From: Volutella citrinella
Taxonomy: Eukaryota > Ascomycota > Sordariomycetes > Hypocreales > Nectriaceae
Length of the DNA: 64,000 nt
Assembly (NCBI GenBank): GCA_034401135.1
Contig: JAWZSP010000001.1
Span: 2,108,001 to 2,172,000, forward strand
Reading direction: 5' to 3'
The position numbers and the translations under genes were made by a program. The notes below the pieces were generated by a model. It was not told the origin of the DNA, did no database searches, and worked only from the letters and a program-made list of their open reading frames with translations. Of the stretch, positions 34,196-47,069 are shown one piece after another. Within the stretch, counting starts at the first letter, position 1, and each line of letters starts with the position of its first letter.

Positions 34196-35950
34196 CTACA
34201 TATTCTTAAACATTCTACCCAGACCCTTGAGCTTCCGGCCCAGAGGCGCATATCCCATCTCAACGATGCCTTGGGTAAACTGCCAGCTGTTGGCCTGGCT
34301 GGCAACGGGATACTGAACTGGCGGCGGGATGCCCGTACGAATTCCGAGCCAGCCCCAGCGATCTTCGCAGACGGCCTTGATGTTGCACAGCCCGCGGAGA
34401 CCCTCTTCGCCGGCAAATCGGCCGTACCCAGAGCCGCCGACGCCGCCAAATGGCAGCTGGACGGCATAGTATACGGCGAAATCATTCACGGCAACCATGC
34501 CAGAACGGACGCCACGGACAATTGCCTTGAGCTCGGGGTCAGATTCGCGGCCATGGACAGAAGCGCCGAGACCAAAGTTGGGGGCGTTGGCGATGGCGAG
34601 AATGTCGGTGGCAGAGGAAGAGGGGGCGCGGAGGAGGGTAAGGACGGGGGCGAAGCATTCGTGCTGAGCGATGCGCATATCGGCAGTTACATTTGCCAGG
34701 AGCGTAGGCTGGAAGTAGTGGCCTTGGGGATAGTCTGGGTGGTTGAATCGCTTTCCTCCTACGAGGAGGCGAGCGCCCTGTGAGACGGCCTCGGCAATGA
34801 CCTCTTCGAGGCGGGCGAAGGAGGCGTCAGAGATCATGGCTCCGACATCGGCCTGGGGTCCGAGACGAAGCTCTCGCACGCGAGGCTCGAGCATCTCGAC
34901 TAACTGGTCGTGGATAGCGGGCGCGGCAATGACGCGCTCGATACCAATGCAGTTCTGGCCGGCGGCCTGGAAGGTGCCGCGGAGGATGGTCTCGGCGATC
35001 CGGGGCAGGTCTTTGGAGGCTGAATCGAGAACCATGAAAGGGTCCTTCCCACCGAGCTCAGCAACGACCGGCGTGAGGCTCTTGGCCGCATCTGCAGCAA
35101 CATGGTGGGCAACCGACTGGGAGCCGATGAAGGTAATGTGGCTGATGCCAGGGTGGGATGAGAGGTGGTGGGCTGTCTGGGGCCAGCAAACAACAGTCTG
35201 GACAAGCCGAGGGTCATGGCCGTGGGCAACGAGGGCACCACGGGCGATGTTGGCAAAGTAGGCGCTGCTCCAAGCGGTCTGCTCCGACACCTTGACGACA
35301 ATACCGTTGCCGGCAAAGATGGCGCTGATGACAGGGCCGATGAGGTTGTGGAAGGGGTAGTTCCAGCTGACGAGGGCAGCCACAACGCCCAGGGGTTCGT
35401 AGTGCACAGTGTTACGCTTGTACGTCATGAGAAGGTTGGTCGGGCGGCGGGAGGGCTTGAGAGCCTTCTCACCATGGGCCAGAGTCCACTGAAGCTTCTC
35501 AGCAGTGACCAGGATCTCGCCAAGCTGAGCATCGACCATGGTCTTGCCGCTGTCGAGTCCGGCGATCTTGCAGATTTGCTCGGCGTTGTCGAGGACATAC
35601 TGCAGCAGAGAACGTAGCACGGCCCGGCGCTGCTCAAATGTAGTCTTGGCCCAAGCCGTCTGGGCTGTCTGGGAAGCCTCAATGGCACGGTCGATGGAGG
35701 CTGGCGTGGATGGGTTCACGAGTCCGAGGAACTGGCCCGTCGCAGGAGCATAACACTGGATGGCCGAGGATCCGGGAACGCGCAGACCCGGGTGCTCAAT
35801 TGTCGAGGCTGGCTCAGGGACCTTAGGCACGGGGACGGTGTAGCGACGTGGGCGACCACCGCCCGCAGTGATGGACGCAGCGGCATTGGCGAGGCGGATG
35901 AGGACGACGGAGAATATCAGTGCGAAAAGGGTGGCAAAGGAAGTGAACAT
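34196..35950 (-). CDS. Membrane-anchored aldehyde dehydrogenase, Msc7 type
   Basis: Single exon from the ATG at 35950; 584 residues. The frame stays open upstream to 36241, but the protein there looks like leader sequence, while MFTSFATLFALIFSVVLIRLANA is a good N-terminal membrane anchor. The ALDH fold follows: SWNYPFHNLIGPVISAIFAGN, ITFIGSQSVAHHV, the general base Glu in AELGGKDP (about 299), the catalytic Cys in GQNCIGIERV (about 333), and LPFGGVGGSGYGRFAGEEGL. It differs from soluble ALDHs by the anchor and a C-terminal extension (WQFTQGIVEMGYAPLGRKLK). It matches fungal proteins related to yeast MSC7 (YHR039C). It should oxidise aldehydes with NAD(P)+; substrate unknown. Confidence 0.88.
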   Translation of the reverse strand: MFTSFATLFALIFSVVLIRLANAAASITAGGGRPRRYTVPVPKVPEPASTIEHPGLRVPGSSAIQCYAPATGQFLGLVNPSTPASIDRAIEASQTAQTAWAKTTFEQRRAVLRSLLQYVLDNAEQICKIAGLDSGKTMVDAQLGEILVTAEKLQWTLAHGEKALKPSRRPTNLLMTYKRNTVHYEPLGVVAALVSWNYPFHNLIGPVISAIFAGNGIVVKVSEQTAWSSAYFANIARGALVAHGHDPRLVQTVVCWPQTAHHLSSHPGISHITFIGSQSVAHHVAADAAKSLTPVVAELGGKDPFMVLDSASKDLPRIAETILRGTFQAAGQNCIGIERVIAAPAIHDQLVEMLEPRVRELRLGPQADVGAMISDASFARLEEVIAEAVSQGARLLVGGKRFNHPDYPQGHYFQPTLLANVTADMRIAQHECFAPVLTLLRAPSSSATDILAIANAPNFGLGASVHGRESDPELKAIVRGVRSGMVAVNDFAVYYAVQLPFGGVGGSGYGRFAGEEGLRGLCNIKAVCEDRWGWLGIRTGIPPPVQYPVASQANSWQFTQGIVEMGYAPLGRKLKGLGRMFKNM

Positions 35951-37398
35951 GGCCTCTCTATTCACATTGTAGTTAGAAACAGGTTGCACTTTGACGACCG
36001 AGCAAGAGGGGCGGGTGAGGCACACGAGAGGTTGAGCTCCTTCGTCGCGTAGTCGTTGGCCGACTGCCAAGCAGTGACGAACCAGGAGGGCGCTTGAGAC
36101 GCCATTGCGAGTCAACAAGGCGAGAACAAGGTCGGCAAAACAAGAAGGGGGGTCAGAGCCGTGCGCCTCAGAGTCAATTGCCGGTTGGAATGCTCTCCTT
36201 TGGCCTCGTGGGGAGAGGAGATTGGAGAAGAGGCAAAGCAACGCTGGGACAGAGCTGTCGCTCGAGGTTGAACAAATAGTGGAGGGGGAGGGATGAAGGA
36301 AAGAGGTACCCGGAGGTGCCCGCCCAAGTGGGGCCGCAACGGAGGACCCCTGTTTGCCCTGGCAGGTCCCAAGCCGCTTGCTGGATGCGGCATCGTATTC
36401 GGGAAGGCACCATCAGATAGGCGGTGATGACTTGCATCGTATAAATGACCACCATAATGATGCTACTTGTAGTATCCGTATTCAGCGCACAATACATCAA
36501 AATGCGTGGTTCATGACCAAACATCGTGAGACTTCCGGAATTGCAACACCCGAGCTCGTTGTTTAACTGACTAGTATATTGATGGCTTTCCCTATTCATT
36601 CCCTTTTCTCCAAAAAAAAAAATTAGGACAAAGCTAGTATGCTTCCGTATGTACAACGCACTTTGGGACCACGAATGGCCTTGTCCCATCATCTACCAGC
36701 CCAACGCCAAAAAGAAAAGATAAATTCTCCTTGCCACCTTCATCTCCCTGCTGGTCCTCCTTGCTCTCTCCTCTCTTGTGCTCTGCCTCCGCGCAATGAC
36801 TTTGAAAATTCGGAAGAAAACGACAAAAAGATACTCCTTATCAATGAATGATTTCGCCGCTTTCTCAGCTCTAAAATGCGATAATAGAAGGAGTCAAAAT
36901 AATGACTTCAAAAAGGAGATGGAGAAGGAGGCAGGCCGAACCGCAGTGCGGTATGCGCAACATGAAAAAATAAAAGACAATCATACAGTCCCTCGTTTTG
37001 CAACCCCTGAAGAACGCCTCAAGTAGTAAGACCAAGCACGAAGGGTAGAAGAGAGGCCTCCCTTCATAATATCGACCGGGAAGCAAGGGCAGGAGGGGAA
37101 ACACCATCGACTTTGTACCTCGCATCATGAGCTCCCCGTGTCCCTCTTCGCCGGGGTAGGGAAGAAGGTGCTGAGAGACAGCAGATGCGACTCGTAGATC
37201 CCTCGTGCAGATCATAAGTGCATCATTCAGCCCAGTCGCTGGGCTTGGGATATCAAAAAGGAAAAAGGGAACAAATATTCGACCTTTGAAACGGGCGCTT
37301 TATGGCATGGGCTTTCGCCGTCGTGATGAGGTAATATACAAGGAGAGTGAGGGGCTGGCCCTCTGCCTCCGTCATCTCTGATCCGACTAGAGGAGCTC
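35951..37398. other. Intergenic: ALDH promoter and P4-ATPase 3' flank
   Basis: 1.45 kb. Includes an A9 run near 36612. Short frames here have no motif. No gene seen. Confidence 0.5.
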
Positions 37399-40300
37399 CT
37401 AGGTGTGGGCGCTCTTGGACAGTGACAGCCCGCGGAGGCGAGGGCGGAATCGGCTACTGTGCTGTGCCTGGCCGCTTTGGCTGGCCTGTCCAGTAGAGTG
37501 ACTCGACTCGATGAGGGACAGTCGAGCCGCCGAAGTGAAGTCGCTGCTAGCCTCAAAGCTGGGGCGAACTCGGTCCATCGAGGCTCGAATACGGTCGTAT
37601 GATGGCCGGGCTCGGTCCATCGAGGGTCGCATATGCACGGGCACCTCAAGAGACATGCGAGGGCCGGTATAGTTGGTAGAGTCGCTTCCGTTTTGACTGT
37701 GCTGGTTATGCGTCGTCCTTGTCGCCGTCGAGGGTGGGTAGATGGGCCGGAGATCCTCGTCAACACTGCCGTAGTGTGCGTGCTTCGGCTTTCGCATTTG
37801 CGAACTGTTGGAGGACTTGGACTTGGTGCTTCTAGCATCCGCGTTGACAGTCTCCTCGGTGACTTCCGGCTTGTTGAGGTGCGCAAAGTAGCCCAGCCTC
37901 TCTTGCTCACGCACGATATCCACGTCATATGGCCAGTAAACCTTTTGGAGCGCCTTGATAGCAAACCGGGGGAAGAGACAGATGACAGGTACAATGAAGA
38001 AGACGGCCCAGAAGGTAGCCTCTCCATACACCTGGGCTGCCGTTCCGTAAAAGAACTCGGAAGACGTGAACGAGGTGTAAACTCCGGTCCAGAAGATGAT
38101 GAAGATGTCGCTGATGAATACGATGAGGAGCATCAGCCAGTCCCATCGATATGTGTTGATGAGGATGTACATGTTGATTGCGACAATGGCAGGGTGAGCG
38201 ATATATGCGCCAAATCGGACTCGGTCCTCCAAGTTGATGCCATTGGAGCTAACAAAGGTGCCGTCTCGGAAGAGGAGGTAGGGGATGAAGAAGACGATAA
38301 CGGATTGGTAAATACCATCCACCATGTACAGCCTGTAATCGAGTTAGATTTGTTTCGTTTTCACAAGAGAAAAATCGCAGCACTTACCAGAACTTGGTTT
38401 GGGTCCATTCCAGGCGCTCAATGCCTCGGCGATACAGTTGCGGCACTGCCAACGACACCTTGTCCGACACATCTTGATCCAGCACACCCATAATCGCCAC
38501 AGGGACTGAGGTAAAGAACAGGTTGAACATGAGGATGTAGGTGTAGTCGAAGAGCTGCGTCATGTCGAAATCGCAGTAAATCTCGTACCAGAAAATACCA
38601 AACGTCCACACCATGTTCTTGTAGAAGAAGTTGCTAATACTCTCAGCCAGACGACGGTATGACCATCGTCCATGGACGAGCACGAGCCTCTGGAGAAAGC
38701 GGAACTGGGCGATGGCGTAATCTGACGACATGGCGGCCTGGCGACCCTCAACACCAGCAATACCAACACCAACATCTGCCTCCTGAATCATGGCCACGTC
38801 GTTGGCTCCGTCTCCAATGGACAGGGTCATGACGTCCAAACCGTTCTTGACCATAGCCACGACGGCGGCCTTTTGGGCGGGGCTGACTCGACAACACAAG
38901 ACTGATCGGCATTCCTTGCAAAGCAGTAGAAACTTTTGCTTCAGTTTGTCGTGCAAGACCCAACGCAGGGTATATCCGTCGATCACAAGACCATGCGTGG
39001 GGGCCGGAGGCTCGTGGTTCTTCTTGGCAGCTGCCAGGTTCTCATCGCTACCGGTGAGGTTGAATGTCTTGAGGTTTTTATCCAGCTGCTTCTCTGCCAA
39101 GTCCAAGAAGGTCTCGTCTGGTGTGGCTCCAGATTCATCCTCGTCAACCTTCAAGTGGATAAGCTCCATGTCATTGTTAAGGAGGTTGCAGGAGAATCCA
39201 ATGTTGATGGCTGTCTCGACCTTGTCTCCGGTAAGCACCCAAAGCTTAATGCCGGCATTACCGAGCAGCTCAATGGTGTCCGGGACTCCGTCCTGTAGTC
39301 GATCCTCAATGGCGGTGCCTCCAATGAGGAGCAAGTCCTGCTCGATAAGTTCGGCTACAGCTTCAAGCTTCTCCTCTCGCTCCTCGAGAGCCGTTGCTGC
39401 GACGTCGTGTAGCTTCTTCCACTCTTTGTACTCGTCTTCCGTCAACTCCTTGTGCGCAATGCAGAGTGTTCGCAGACCTTCCCGGGCAAACATCTCCAGG
39501 TGCTCTGCCGTCTGTTTCCTCAGCTCTTGTTGCTCTCCTCTCTTCAAGCGTGCGTAAATGACACTGTCGGCACCCTTGCAGATCAAAATGATGCGTCCGT
39601 CGGGCATTCGCACAATTGAGCTCATTCGCTTTCGGCTCGAGTTGAATTCGATGGTGTTGAGAATCTGGTAGTGGCGTTCCTCGCCAAGTACGTTGAGGTT
39701 GATTCCGTCGTTAGAGTTGCCAAGAACGGTGAAGCCCATGTCTCGCGCGGTAGATACAAGGGCCTCCTCGTCTGGGGATTGAGCCTTGAAAATCATCCTC
39801 GGAGAGTCGCCAGGTTCCTTCTCCGCAATGACTGTGTGGCAGAGTGCTAGGCAGAGCATGAAGTACGCATTCGCTGCCTTTTGTTCCTCTCCAGATTCAC
39901 CAGCCATGTCGGATACAAAGTCGGGAGCGATGAAAGTCATATCATCGTCGTGAAGGTATGGGTTATCATGCAGCCTCCGAAGACCCTCCAGGGCACGAAC
40001 TTTGGCAGCAGCGATCTCGGCACGGATCTTATCCGCCTCCTTATCCACATCAATACCCAGTCGCTTCTGCATACCCGCCTGGGCCTCGGTATAGGCTTCG
40101 CCATAAGGTTGACCGTTGATGGTTGCCTTCTTGAACTCCATAACGTTCTGGGTCAAAGTACCAGTCTTGTCGGAAAAGATGTACTCAATCTGGCCCACAT
40201 CGTCCGAAATATTCCACGTCTTTGGAATGCAGGGCTGATCGATGGGCTCGTAATACATCTCGACATCGCTGTAGATGAAAATGGCCTGAAGAGTTCGGAC

Positions 40301-42101
40301 GATTTCAAGAGTGATGTACAGGGAAATGGGAACCAAGTTCTGGAAGAGAATGATGGCAGACCAAAAGTTGATGAATCCGCTCATGGCCGGGCTGCCGCCA
40401 ATGGACCCAAATTCGAAGAAAAACAGAGAAGCGTCAGTCTTAGCCCAAGCCACTCCGTTGACAATGGCAGCGAGCAAGCACATGATGAGCAGAATGGCGA
40501 AGTTGCACATGACGTTGTAGTTCATCTCGCGCGCAATTCTGGGCCGCTTGCTCGGTGTGATGCCAGCATTCATCATGATCTTGGTATCATGTCCAGTGTA
40601 AACGACGACGCCGAGAATCCATTCGGTGTTTCGCAGGTTGCAGCCTCGGAGAAGCAGGTTGTCAATGCTCAAAGGCTCCGTCATCTCCTCTGGCTCGCCC
40701 TCAAGATAGCCAGGCACTGGCTGGTTCCACTTGATGGCACCATTGTACTTGTAAAGGTTAGGCTGTGGTCCCTCACTCTCGATCACGAACTGAGCTCGCT
40801 CGCAATCCCGGGCGTGCTTGATCGAGCGGCCGCAGCGAACGGCTTGGCGAACCTTGAGATTAGTTTCGCCATCCAAGTTCTTCGTTTCGACGTAACAGGC
40901 GCCGTCCGGATCCGAGGTGGAGAGAATGATGATGTCGGCGGGCAGTTCCTCATCATTGTAGATGCGGACAAAATCGCCCACCACCAGGCTCTTCCAATGG
41001 TCTTTCTGGAATCGCGCTCCGGAAACAGGATGGTGGTAGTTAATGACGTCCGAAGTCATAGCAGCAACGGCGGCGGCGCGCTTAGCGTCATCTGGCTCAG
41101 GCATCTGGAACTGGACATGTGGCTGAGGAGAGGGCGATGGTACTGGGGTCATCTGAATCTCGTCACGGGCAGACATGAAGGACTCGCGGTTCGTGAAGGG
41201 TGATGCCAAAGATTCACGCACAGTCCGTCTGGTTCGTGTCGTCTCAACAGATGCACGGGGCTCGTGTTCCTCGGTTTTTTCCGTCTTCCTTCGAGCCATC
41301 TCCTCCCTCGCCTTCTTCGACCATGTACTCTGGGTGGCCCGCCAAATCAGGCCGAAAAAGGCCGAATTAGCCTTCTTGAACTGACGCCAGAGAGAAACAT
41401 CGCCCTCCAGAACATTCACGTTAGTCCAGTTGCGGAGTCGGTGCACGGGGGCATTGTTAAGATCAATGTCGATAATAGTTCGTCGGTAGTCCTCGATGGC
41501 GTCCTTGATGGACGTGACTGTGATGATAAAAATCAGGGGCACAGCGTTCAACCCCGGATTCACGCCGTTGAAGATGGGAAAGATCTGTCACCGGGTTAAG
41601 GCTTGCCCTGGGAGTTCATTTTCGGTTCCCTAGGGCAATAGGACTTACAACTAGAATGACAAGGAACAGGAAGAAAATGTTTGCCACATTATGAAACTGG
41701 AACCACAGGTTCTTGGGAATAAATGAAAGGGGCGTGTACTTGGCGGTACGAATCTTGTTTCGAGGGAAAGTCTGAAGTGGACTGCCATCATCGTCCAAGA
41801 CGGCGTCGGGCAAAGGCTGGTTGAAGAAGAGTAAGCGCGTGGACACGGCCTCCTCGCCCTCTTCCTGGTCCGCGGCGTCATTCTGGGCGGGTTCGCCCGA
41901 GGGAGGCGTATCTGAAGAGTCGGGAGGAGGGGGGTTCTTCTCGTTAGAGCCCGTCTTGCGGTGGGCAACGCGGTTGATGAGCGAGTTGCGCTTGTTGCCG
42001 GCACTCTTTACGGTCATTCTGCGAGTGGCCCATCGAGACCGTTGTGTGGCATTCAGGGCGGCAGGGTCTAGATGACCGTCGGATGAAGTCGCGGTCGTCA
42101 T
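37399..42101 (-). CDS. P4-type ATPase phospholipid flippase, Dnf1/Dnf2 class
   Basis: Three exons, right to left: 42101-41649, 41584-38388, 38332-37399; 1527 residues. It flips phospholipids to the cytosolic leaflet of the plasma membrane or endosomes using ATP. Landmarks: WFQFHNVANIFFLFLVILV (helix 1); DAIEDYRR; an insertion with WTNVNVLEGDVSLWRQFKKANS typical of the Dnf1/2 class; the actuator motif DGETNLK; the helix-4 motif PISLYITLEIVRTLQ; the phosphorylated Asp in DKTGTLTQN (about residue 622); KGADSVIYARL; LTGDKVETAINI; and GDGANDVAMIQEADVGVGIAG. The C-terminal tail is long, Ser/Arg-rich and ends RGLSLSKSAHT. Such pumps pair with a Cdc50/Lem3 subunit, not encoded in this window. The true ATG is at 42101 (MTTATSSDGHLD). 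Confidence 0.93.
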
Positions 42102-45100
42102 GGTCAAGTCGCGGGCAGACGCCCGATCAACCCGTGAGCGTCGGCCAGGTCGGGAGGTTCACGGCGGAGCAAGGCACGCGTGGGAAGCGACCGTGATGGG
42201 CAATTGGGATCGGCCCCAGGGGACTCGCCGCGGGCCTCGTCGATGAGCGGGAGCGGCGAGGTTGATTCGAGGTCGAGGTCGAAGTCGAATGGCGCGAGAG
42301 GCGACGGGGCACGAGGCGGTCGTCGTCGTTGCCGGTACTGCCAGGAAGCAGATTTTTGATGGTTGACGGAGATGAATGGGTGGATGAACAGGCCCGGACA
42401 GGACGGGGAGAATGGCTTAGCTGGGCGGCTGGCTGGGTTGTGTAAGCAGCGGGCGGAGGTAAGCATATGGCAGCCACCGAGAGAGCCAGGCGAAGCCAAC
42501 AGCGGGCGGTCCGGTGGGCAGGCGGGCAGGTGGGAGCCAGCCAGGGCCAAAAAAGCTACCGTGTCGCTGAGTCGCTGGGACAGGCTGGGCTGGGAAATGG
42601 CAGTGGAGAGTGGGTGCCAGGGCGTGGGGCACAACAGGACACAGTGACTTCAGGAGGGGGGCGGACCGTAGGGACCCAGCTAACGGGCAGCCAGTGAGCG
42701 GCCGGCACGCTCGAGGGAGGAGTTCCCGGCCCATCCGACGCACTCATTCAGTGCCTTCGGGCTCCACGGCTTTCACGGGTGTCGGACTTCACGCACTCCG
42801 ACGATTAAGAACCTGACCGGTATAATGTGACGCGGACAGCTGAACGACGGTGATGAATTGAGCCCCCTCTATTCCCCGGTCGTCAGATACCAGCAGCATG
42901 GTAAAGCGACTGACGCCCATCTGCCTATCAATTTGGCGGCGCTCGCACTCAAGATTCGTCAACCCGAGATGCCCCCCCCCCCCCCCAAAAAAAGTGCCCA
43001 CCCAGATTTGTCCGGATTGACGGGGTTACCGGCCGTGGAGGCGGCGCCGGGGAGTTAATGGAACCCGCCAGGGTGGGTGCACTGAGGCCATGTCAAAAGT
43101 ACATGTACCCAATTGGATTGGCGGCGGCAGGACAGTTACAGGACGGACAGCAGTTGGAGTCGTTAGACACTGCATAGCCTTGGAAAAGCTCAGCCCAGCC
43201 CAATGGAACTAATGAATGCGATTGTTCCCTTTCCTATGCCAGCGGCCTGAGCAATCAAGCATAACGAGGGGTCCCGAGCGAAGAAGTACAACCCATTAAC
43301 TTGAGGCTACGGAGCCACGCCAGATGTCAGAACCTGCGTCACCAAACCAAGCACGGGCTCCGACGTGGTCCAAGTCGATCCGTCGTCAGCAAGCAACGCC
43401 TGCCTGCAGAGTGCAGACACCGTCAGATTCCCGCCATGCTGTGTTATGCTGTGCTGTGCTGCGCAGCAGGTAATCGCCAGCTGGCCTACCTATCAATCCA
43501 TCATGCTATTGGCGGGTTCGCAGCAGGATCCCCCAGCAAAGCCACAATTGGGTATCAACTCCCTCTCTCGCCTCACCCTTCATGCACTACGGCGCTTACC
43601 GCAGTTGCTTCTCCCTCTTTTCATCATTCGCAGTTTCAAGAGTGGCTGGGTCATCGGGTCGGTCTTTGATCCAAGAGCGATTTTGCTCACTACTTCCTTT
43701 ACAAATGTGGTTTGCTACTAGTGATGGGAGGCGGCTGCCCTTTGTGGCTGGCATTTTGTTGCCCCCTTGAGGCATCTGGGCACACCAAGGAAACCCCTGG
43801 CAAAGGGGGAGGGCCTGCGTGTCTGGAATACCTGGCTGAGGAATTCCTACTATTCCCTCCGCCCACATCCCATCGTATCCTGATCATTTCTGCATTCAAT
43901 GTACTATAGCACAGAGGCTGCACCTCTACCCCCCTCCTCCCCCTGTCGCAGATTCCCTTGTCGGGAGGTCGACAAAGGGCAGTCAACCCTGACCAGCAGC
44001 ATTGTATCAGGTACATTTGTCGAGTCGCTGCTGCGCGATACATGATACAATTCCGCCTCGAATCTGGATGGAACCAATTCTCCACAGCCATCAACAGCTC
44101 AGTGCTGCAGCCACACCAATCGCTCCAACGTCACCATCTCGATCTGTCAGCGACTCAGGGTCGCCATCGCCGGCATCAGCGGCGTTCCGTTTGCTTCTGC
44201 GCCCCCGCCATTCCGGACACCTTTTTTTTTGGACACGGCTAACGCTGCCGTTTGATCAGTAAGCCAGGCGAGGTTAGCGCCAGCCCACCCACAAGCAAAG
44301 ATGGATCCAAGGCGGACGCTAGTGCCTTTTCCTGGCCCAGAGACTGCAATTCGAAACAGGTACCTTACGGTAGGTACCGCAGCCGGCCAGCCTCAGAGGC
44401 TCAGAGACGAACCGAGCTGGTCCCCTGGGCCCTGGATTTTCGGCGGTATGTGTGCCGCCTGACAGGGACCTCTCAGCTGCCACCACGCAGGAATCTCGTT
44501 CCAGGCGGCCAAGGGAGGCTGTGACGCTAAGAGTTAATGAGTCGTCGCGGCCCCTTCCCCTATCCCCTAATTATCTGTCCCGGATTGTCCGCCTTCACCG
44601 AACGGCGACAGTGACGTCCACCGCACACACAAAGCAAGCGCCGCGGGGGTCAGACTACTCGCCCTACCAGAGGCTATGAGCCACACTTGGTGGGCTTGGC
44701 GTTCTAGTCGCCTCCTTTCCATTTCTGCCCTACGGACACACCAGCCGGATGGTCACCACCTGCTCGCTGTCTGCTAATATTATCTCCTTCCCTCGGTGTT
44801 GAGCCCACTCCGGAAGTCCCTAGGTAAGGTAATCCTAGGAACCGGTGGAGGTTACAACCAGATCTCGGGTGCAAGGACATCCGCAAAGCAGAAATGTGAC
44901 AATGGCGACGAAGACACGCAGTAACCAACCCCACGCAAGGATTGCGCCCACCTCACTCGAGATCTCGGGATAGACACTCAAGGCGACCACCCCAGCTTGG
45001 CGCCTCCCCTCATCAAGTAGCTAAGGTACGCATCTGGATCTACGCGTTGTTACGTATGACATAATTGCGGTGCCATTTCTCCAGTCCGACATGATGCCAG

Positions 45101-47069
45101 GACAACAGCGCTCGCCGCTTGAAGCTGAAAGGCCATTGGGGTCCCTTTGTTCGTAAGTAATAACAAACCTGGTCCAGCCAGCTTCCCTCTTTGGCACGTC
45201 AATATTGCACGGTCTCTTGCGTCCCGATACATCCGTGAATACTAGCGTCTTTCCGCTCAGGAACGGGCTACTGGGCGCCACACCCTGGCACTCCTAGGCA
45301 CCGATGAGAGGCACTGGAAGCGGATGTTTACGAGGACGGAATCTCGGGCTGTTGACACCAGCGAAAGTCCACCTGCGAGGCTAATTACCTTACCTGCCTA
45401 TCCGTCGCTGGAGGAGTTCACTGGAGGGTTCACTGCAAATGGAGCTAGCCCACCTGGAGCCTCCCGTCCGGCAAGAGCAGGGGCTCCACTACCCATGCCA
45501 TGGTTCAAGGCGTTCCAATCTGATAACCACCACCAAGATGCACAACACAAAGGAGCTCACGCACTGCATGCATCTAGACAGCTTGCCGCCAACAGCGCTT
45601 CAACCGCCATTGTAATCGTTTTGATGACACCCGCCCAAAGGCCTGCGGGGGACAGTGGTGGCAGACACATTGGTGGGAGCTCCAGAGTCCCCCCTGATAG
45701 ACGGAGCCTCGCCTTCCTTCCCGACCCTAGACAGGGGCCCTTGGCATGCAGGTCCAAATTTCAACCGCGTCGCCTCGCAGCGATCGCATCCAAGCGAAAA
45801 AGCAAACACAATGCTCCAGTGCGGTGGATGACGGATACCCGGAGTGCTTGTGCCCAAGGAGGGATCGTGCCCCTTCACCTGCATTCCGACAGTCACGAAT
45901 TCTCGATAGTCTTCAGTAGTCTGCACTCGCCCACGGCTTGTTCAGCCTATCACGGAGATGTACCATGCTGGATGCCTTGCCTTGGTAGTTGCCTGGCTGG
46001 TGGTACTTCACAAAGGTGATCATATACCCATGCATCTTACGTATGGCCTACCTCGGGACTTCCACTGCATCCAAGCGTCCTTGCGGTGACTACCGAACCT
46101 GGAAACACCGCTGGGCGCTGAGAAAAGACCGAGGAGTGTTGCGTGGTAAGGACAAGGGAGTACTCCGTACTGCCGTGCTCTAGACCACAATCTAACAAGG
46201 ATGTCGACACTGGCCAGCGCCTGGGAGCAAGGAAGGCAAGTTTGTGTCATAGATCCATCCCTCACCGACGCGTAATAGCAGGTAAGGACGAACTGATCGT
46301 TGCGTATTTTTCGTATCACGGTAGGGAGGACAGCTAGTTGGTGCTTCCCGTCTCAATCCAGAAGGTACTAAGTACGTAGGATGTATCGGTACTTTGTACA
46401 GCAGTAGAAAAAGCCCGATCAAACTGTGCTGTGTTTGGACCACAAGTTGATCATCGCCAACTTGACATGGATTAAACCACGCTTCCCTCTGTGAACAGCA
46501 TGTGAATAGGCTCGCATGTCCAGTGATATGCGGCGAGGCATGGAGTCCTAAGATGTTCCTCTTTTCCCCAACATGACAAGCACAGGTATACTAGGTAGCT
46601 TCTTTACAAGCGATCTACCATCTGTGGCAGGCCCAGTAAACCAAATGAACACGATCGACGAGGCGAGACGATCATAACAGGCCCGTACTTGAGTCCTGAC
46701 CGCCGTCTCGTATGTCAGTTGTTTCGAAATTCGCGTTCTCCACGCTCTCGGACTGCATTAACCGCAGGTAAATTAGCCCCAAGCACCGTAGCGCCGAAGA
46801 GGGGCAGGGAAGCTTGCTGCGCCTCATGCATGGTAAATGAGCTAAGCCGGATGGCCCCCTGTCCGGCCTCGGCCACAACGCGGCCACCGTTCCGCCACAC
46901 CTCTCCTTCATGCACCGCCTTCCCGTGTGGCGCGGTCCAGTCCGGGCACTCAACGCGGTTCGTTTGCGGCGTCTCGGACGCTGCTCAGGCCGTGATTACT
47001 CCACAGCCCGGCAGTCCTGGTGAGTGCTCATTCCGGAGCCTCAAGGCCCATCCATCCCGGCATCTCGTC
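42102..47069. other. Long gene-poor block, 5 kb
   Basis: No convincing gene in nearly 5 kb. The first part is GC-rich promoter/leader of the flippase. A C15-A7 run sits at 42972-42993. From about 44.3 to 46.6 kb the DNA carries many short TACCTTA, TAGGTA and GGTACC words (see findings). Open frames such as 45324-46019 lack motifs, codon bias and partners. It may include decayed mobile DNA, but I could not recognise any transposase or reverse transcriptase. Confidence 0.5.
42972..42993 (+). repeat. Homopolymer C15-A7
   Basis: Fifteen C directly followed by seven A. Length is likely unstable or error-prone in sequencing. Confidence 0.9.

Noticed and set aside
37633..38493. 286-codon plus-strand frame
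   Set aside because: Antisense to the C-terminal exons of the P4-ATPase.
39881..41203. 440-codon open frame on the plus strand
   Set aside because: Antisense to the P4-ATPase, whose motifs (DKTG, PISL, DGETNLK) fix the coding strand as minus.
45324..46019. 231-codon plus-strand frame
   Set aside because: No motif, no coding bias, and no partner exons; lies in the block rich in short repeated words.
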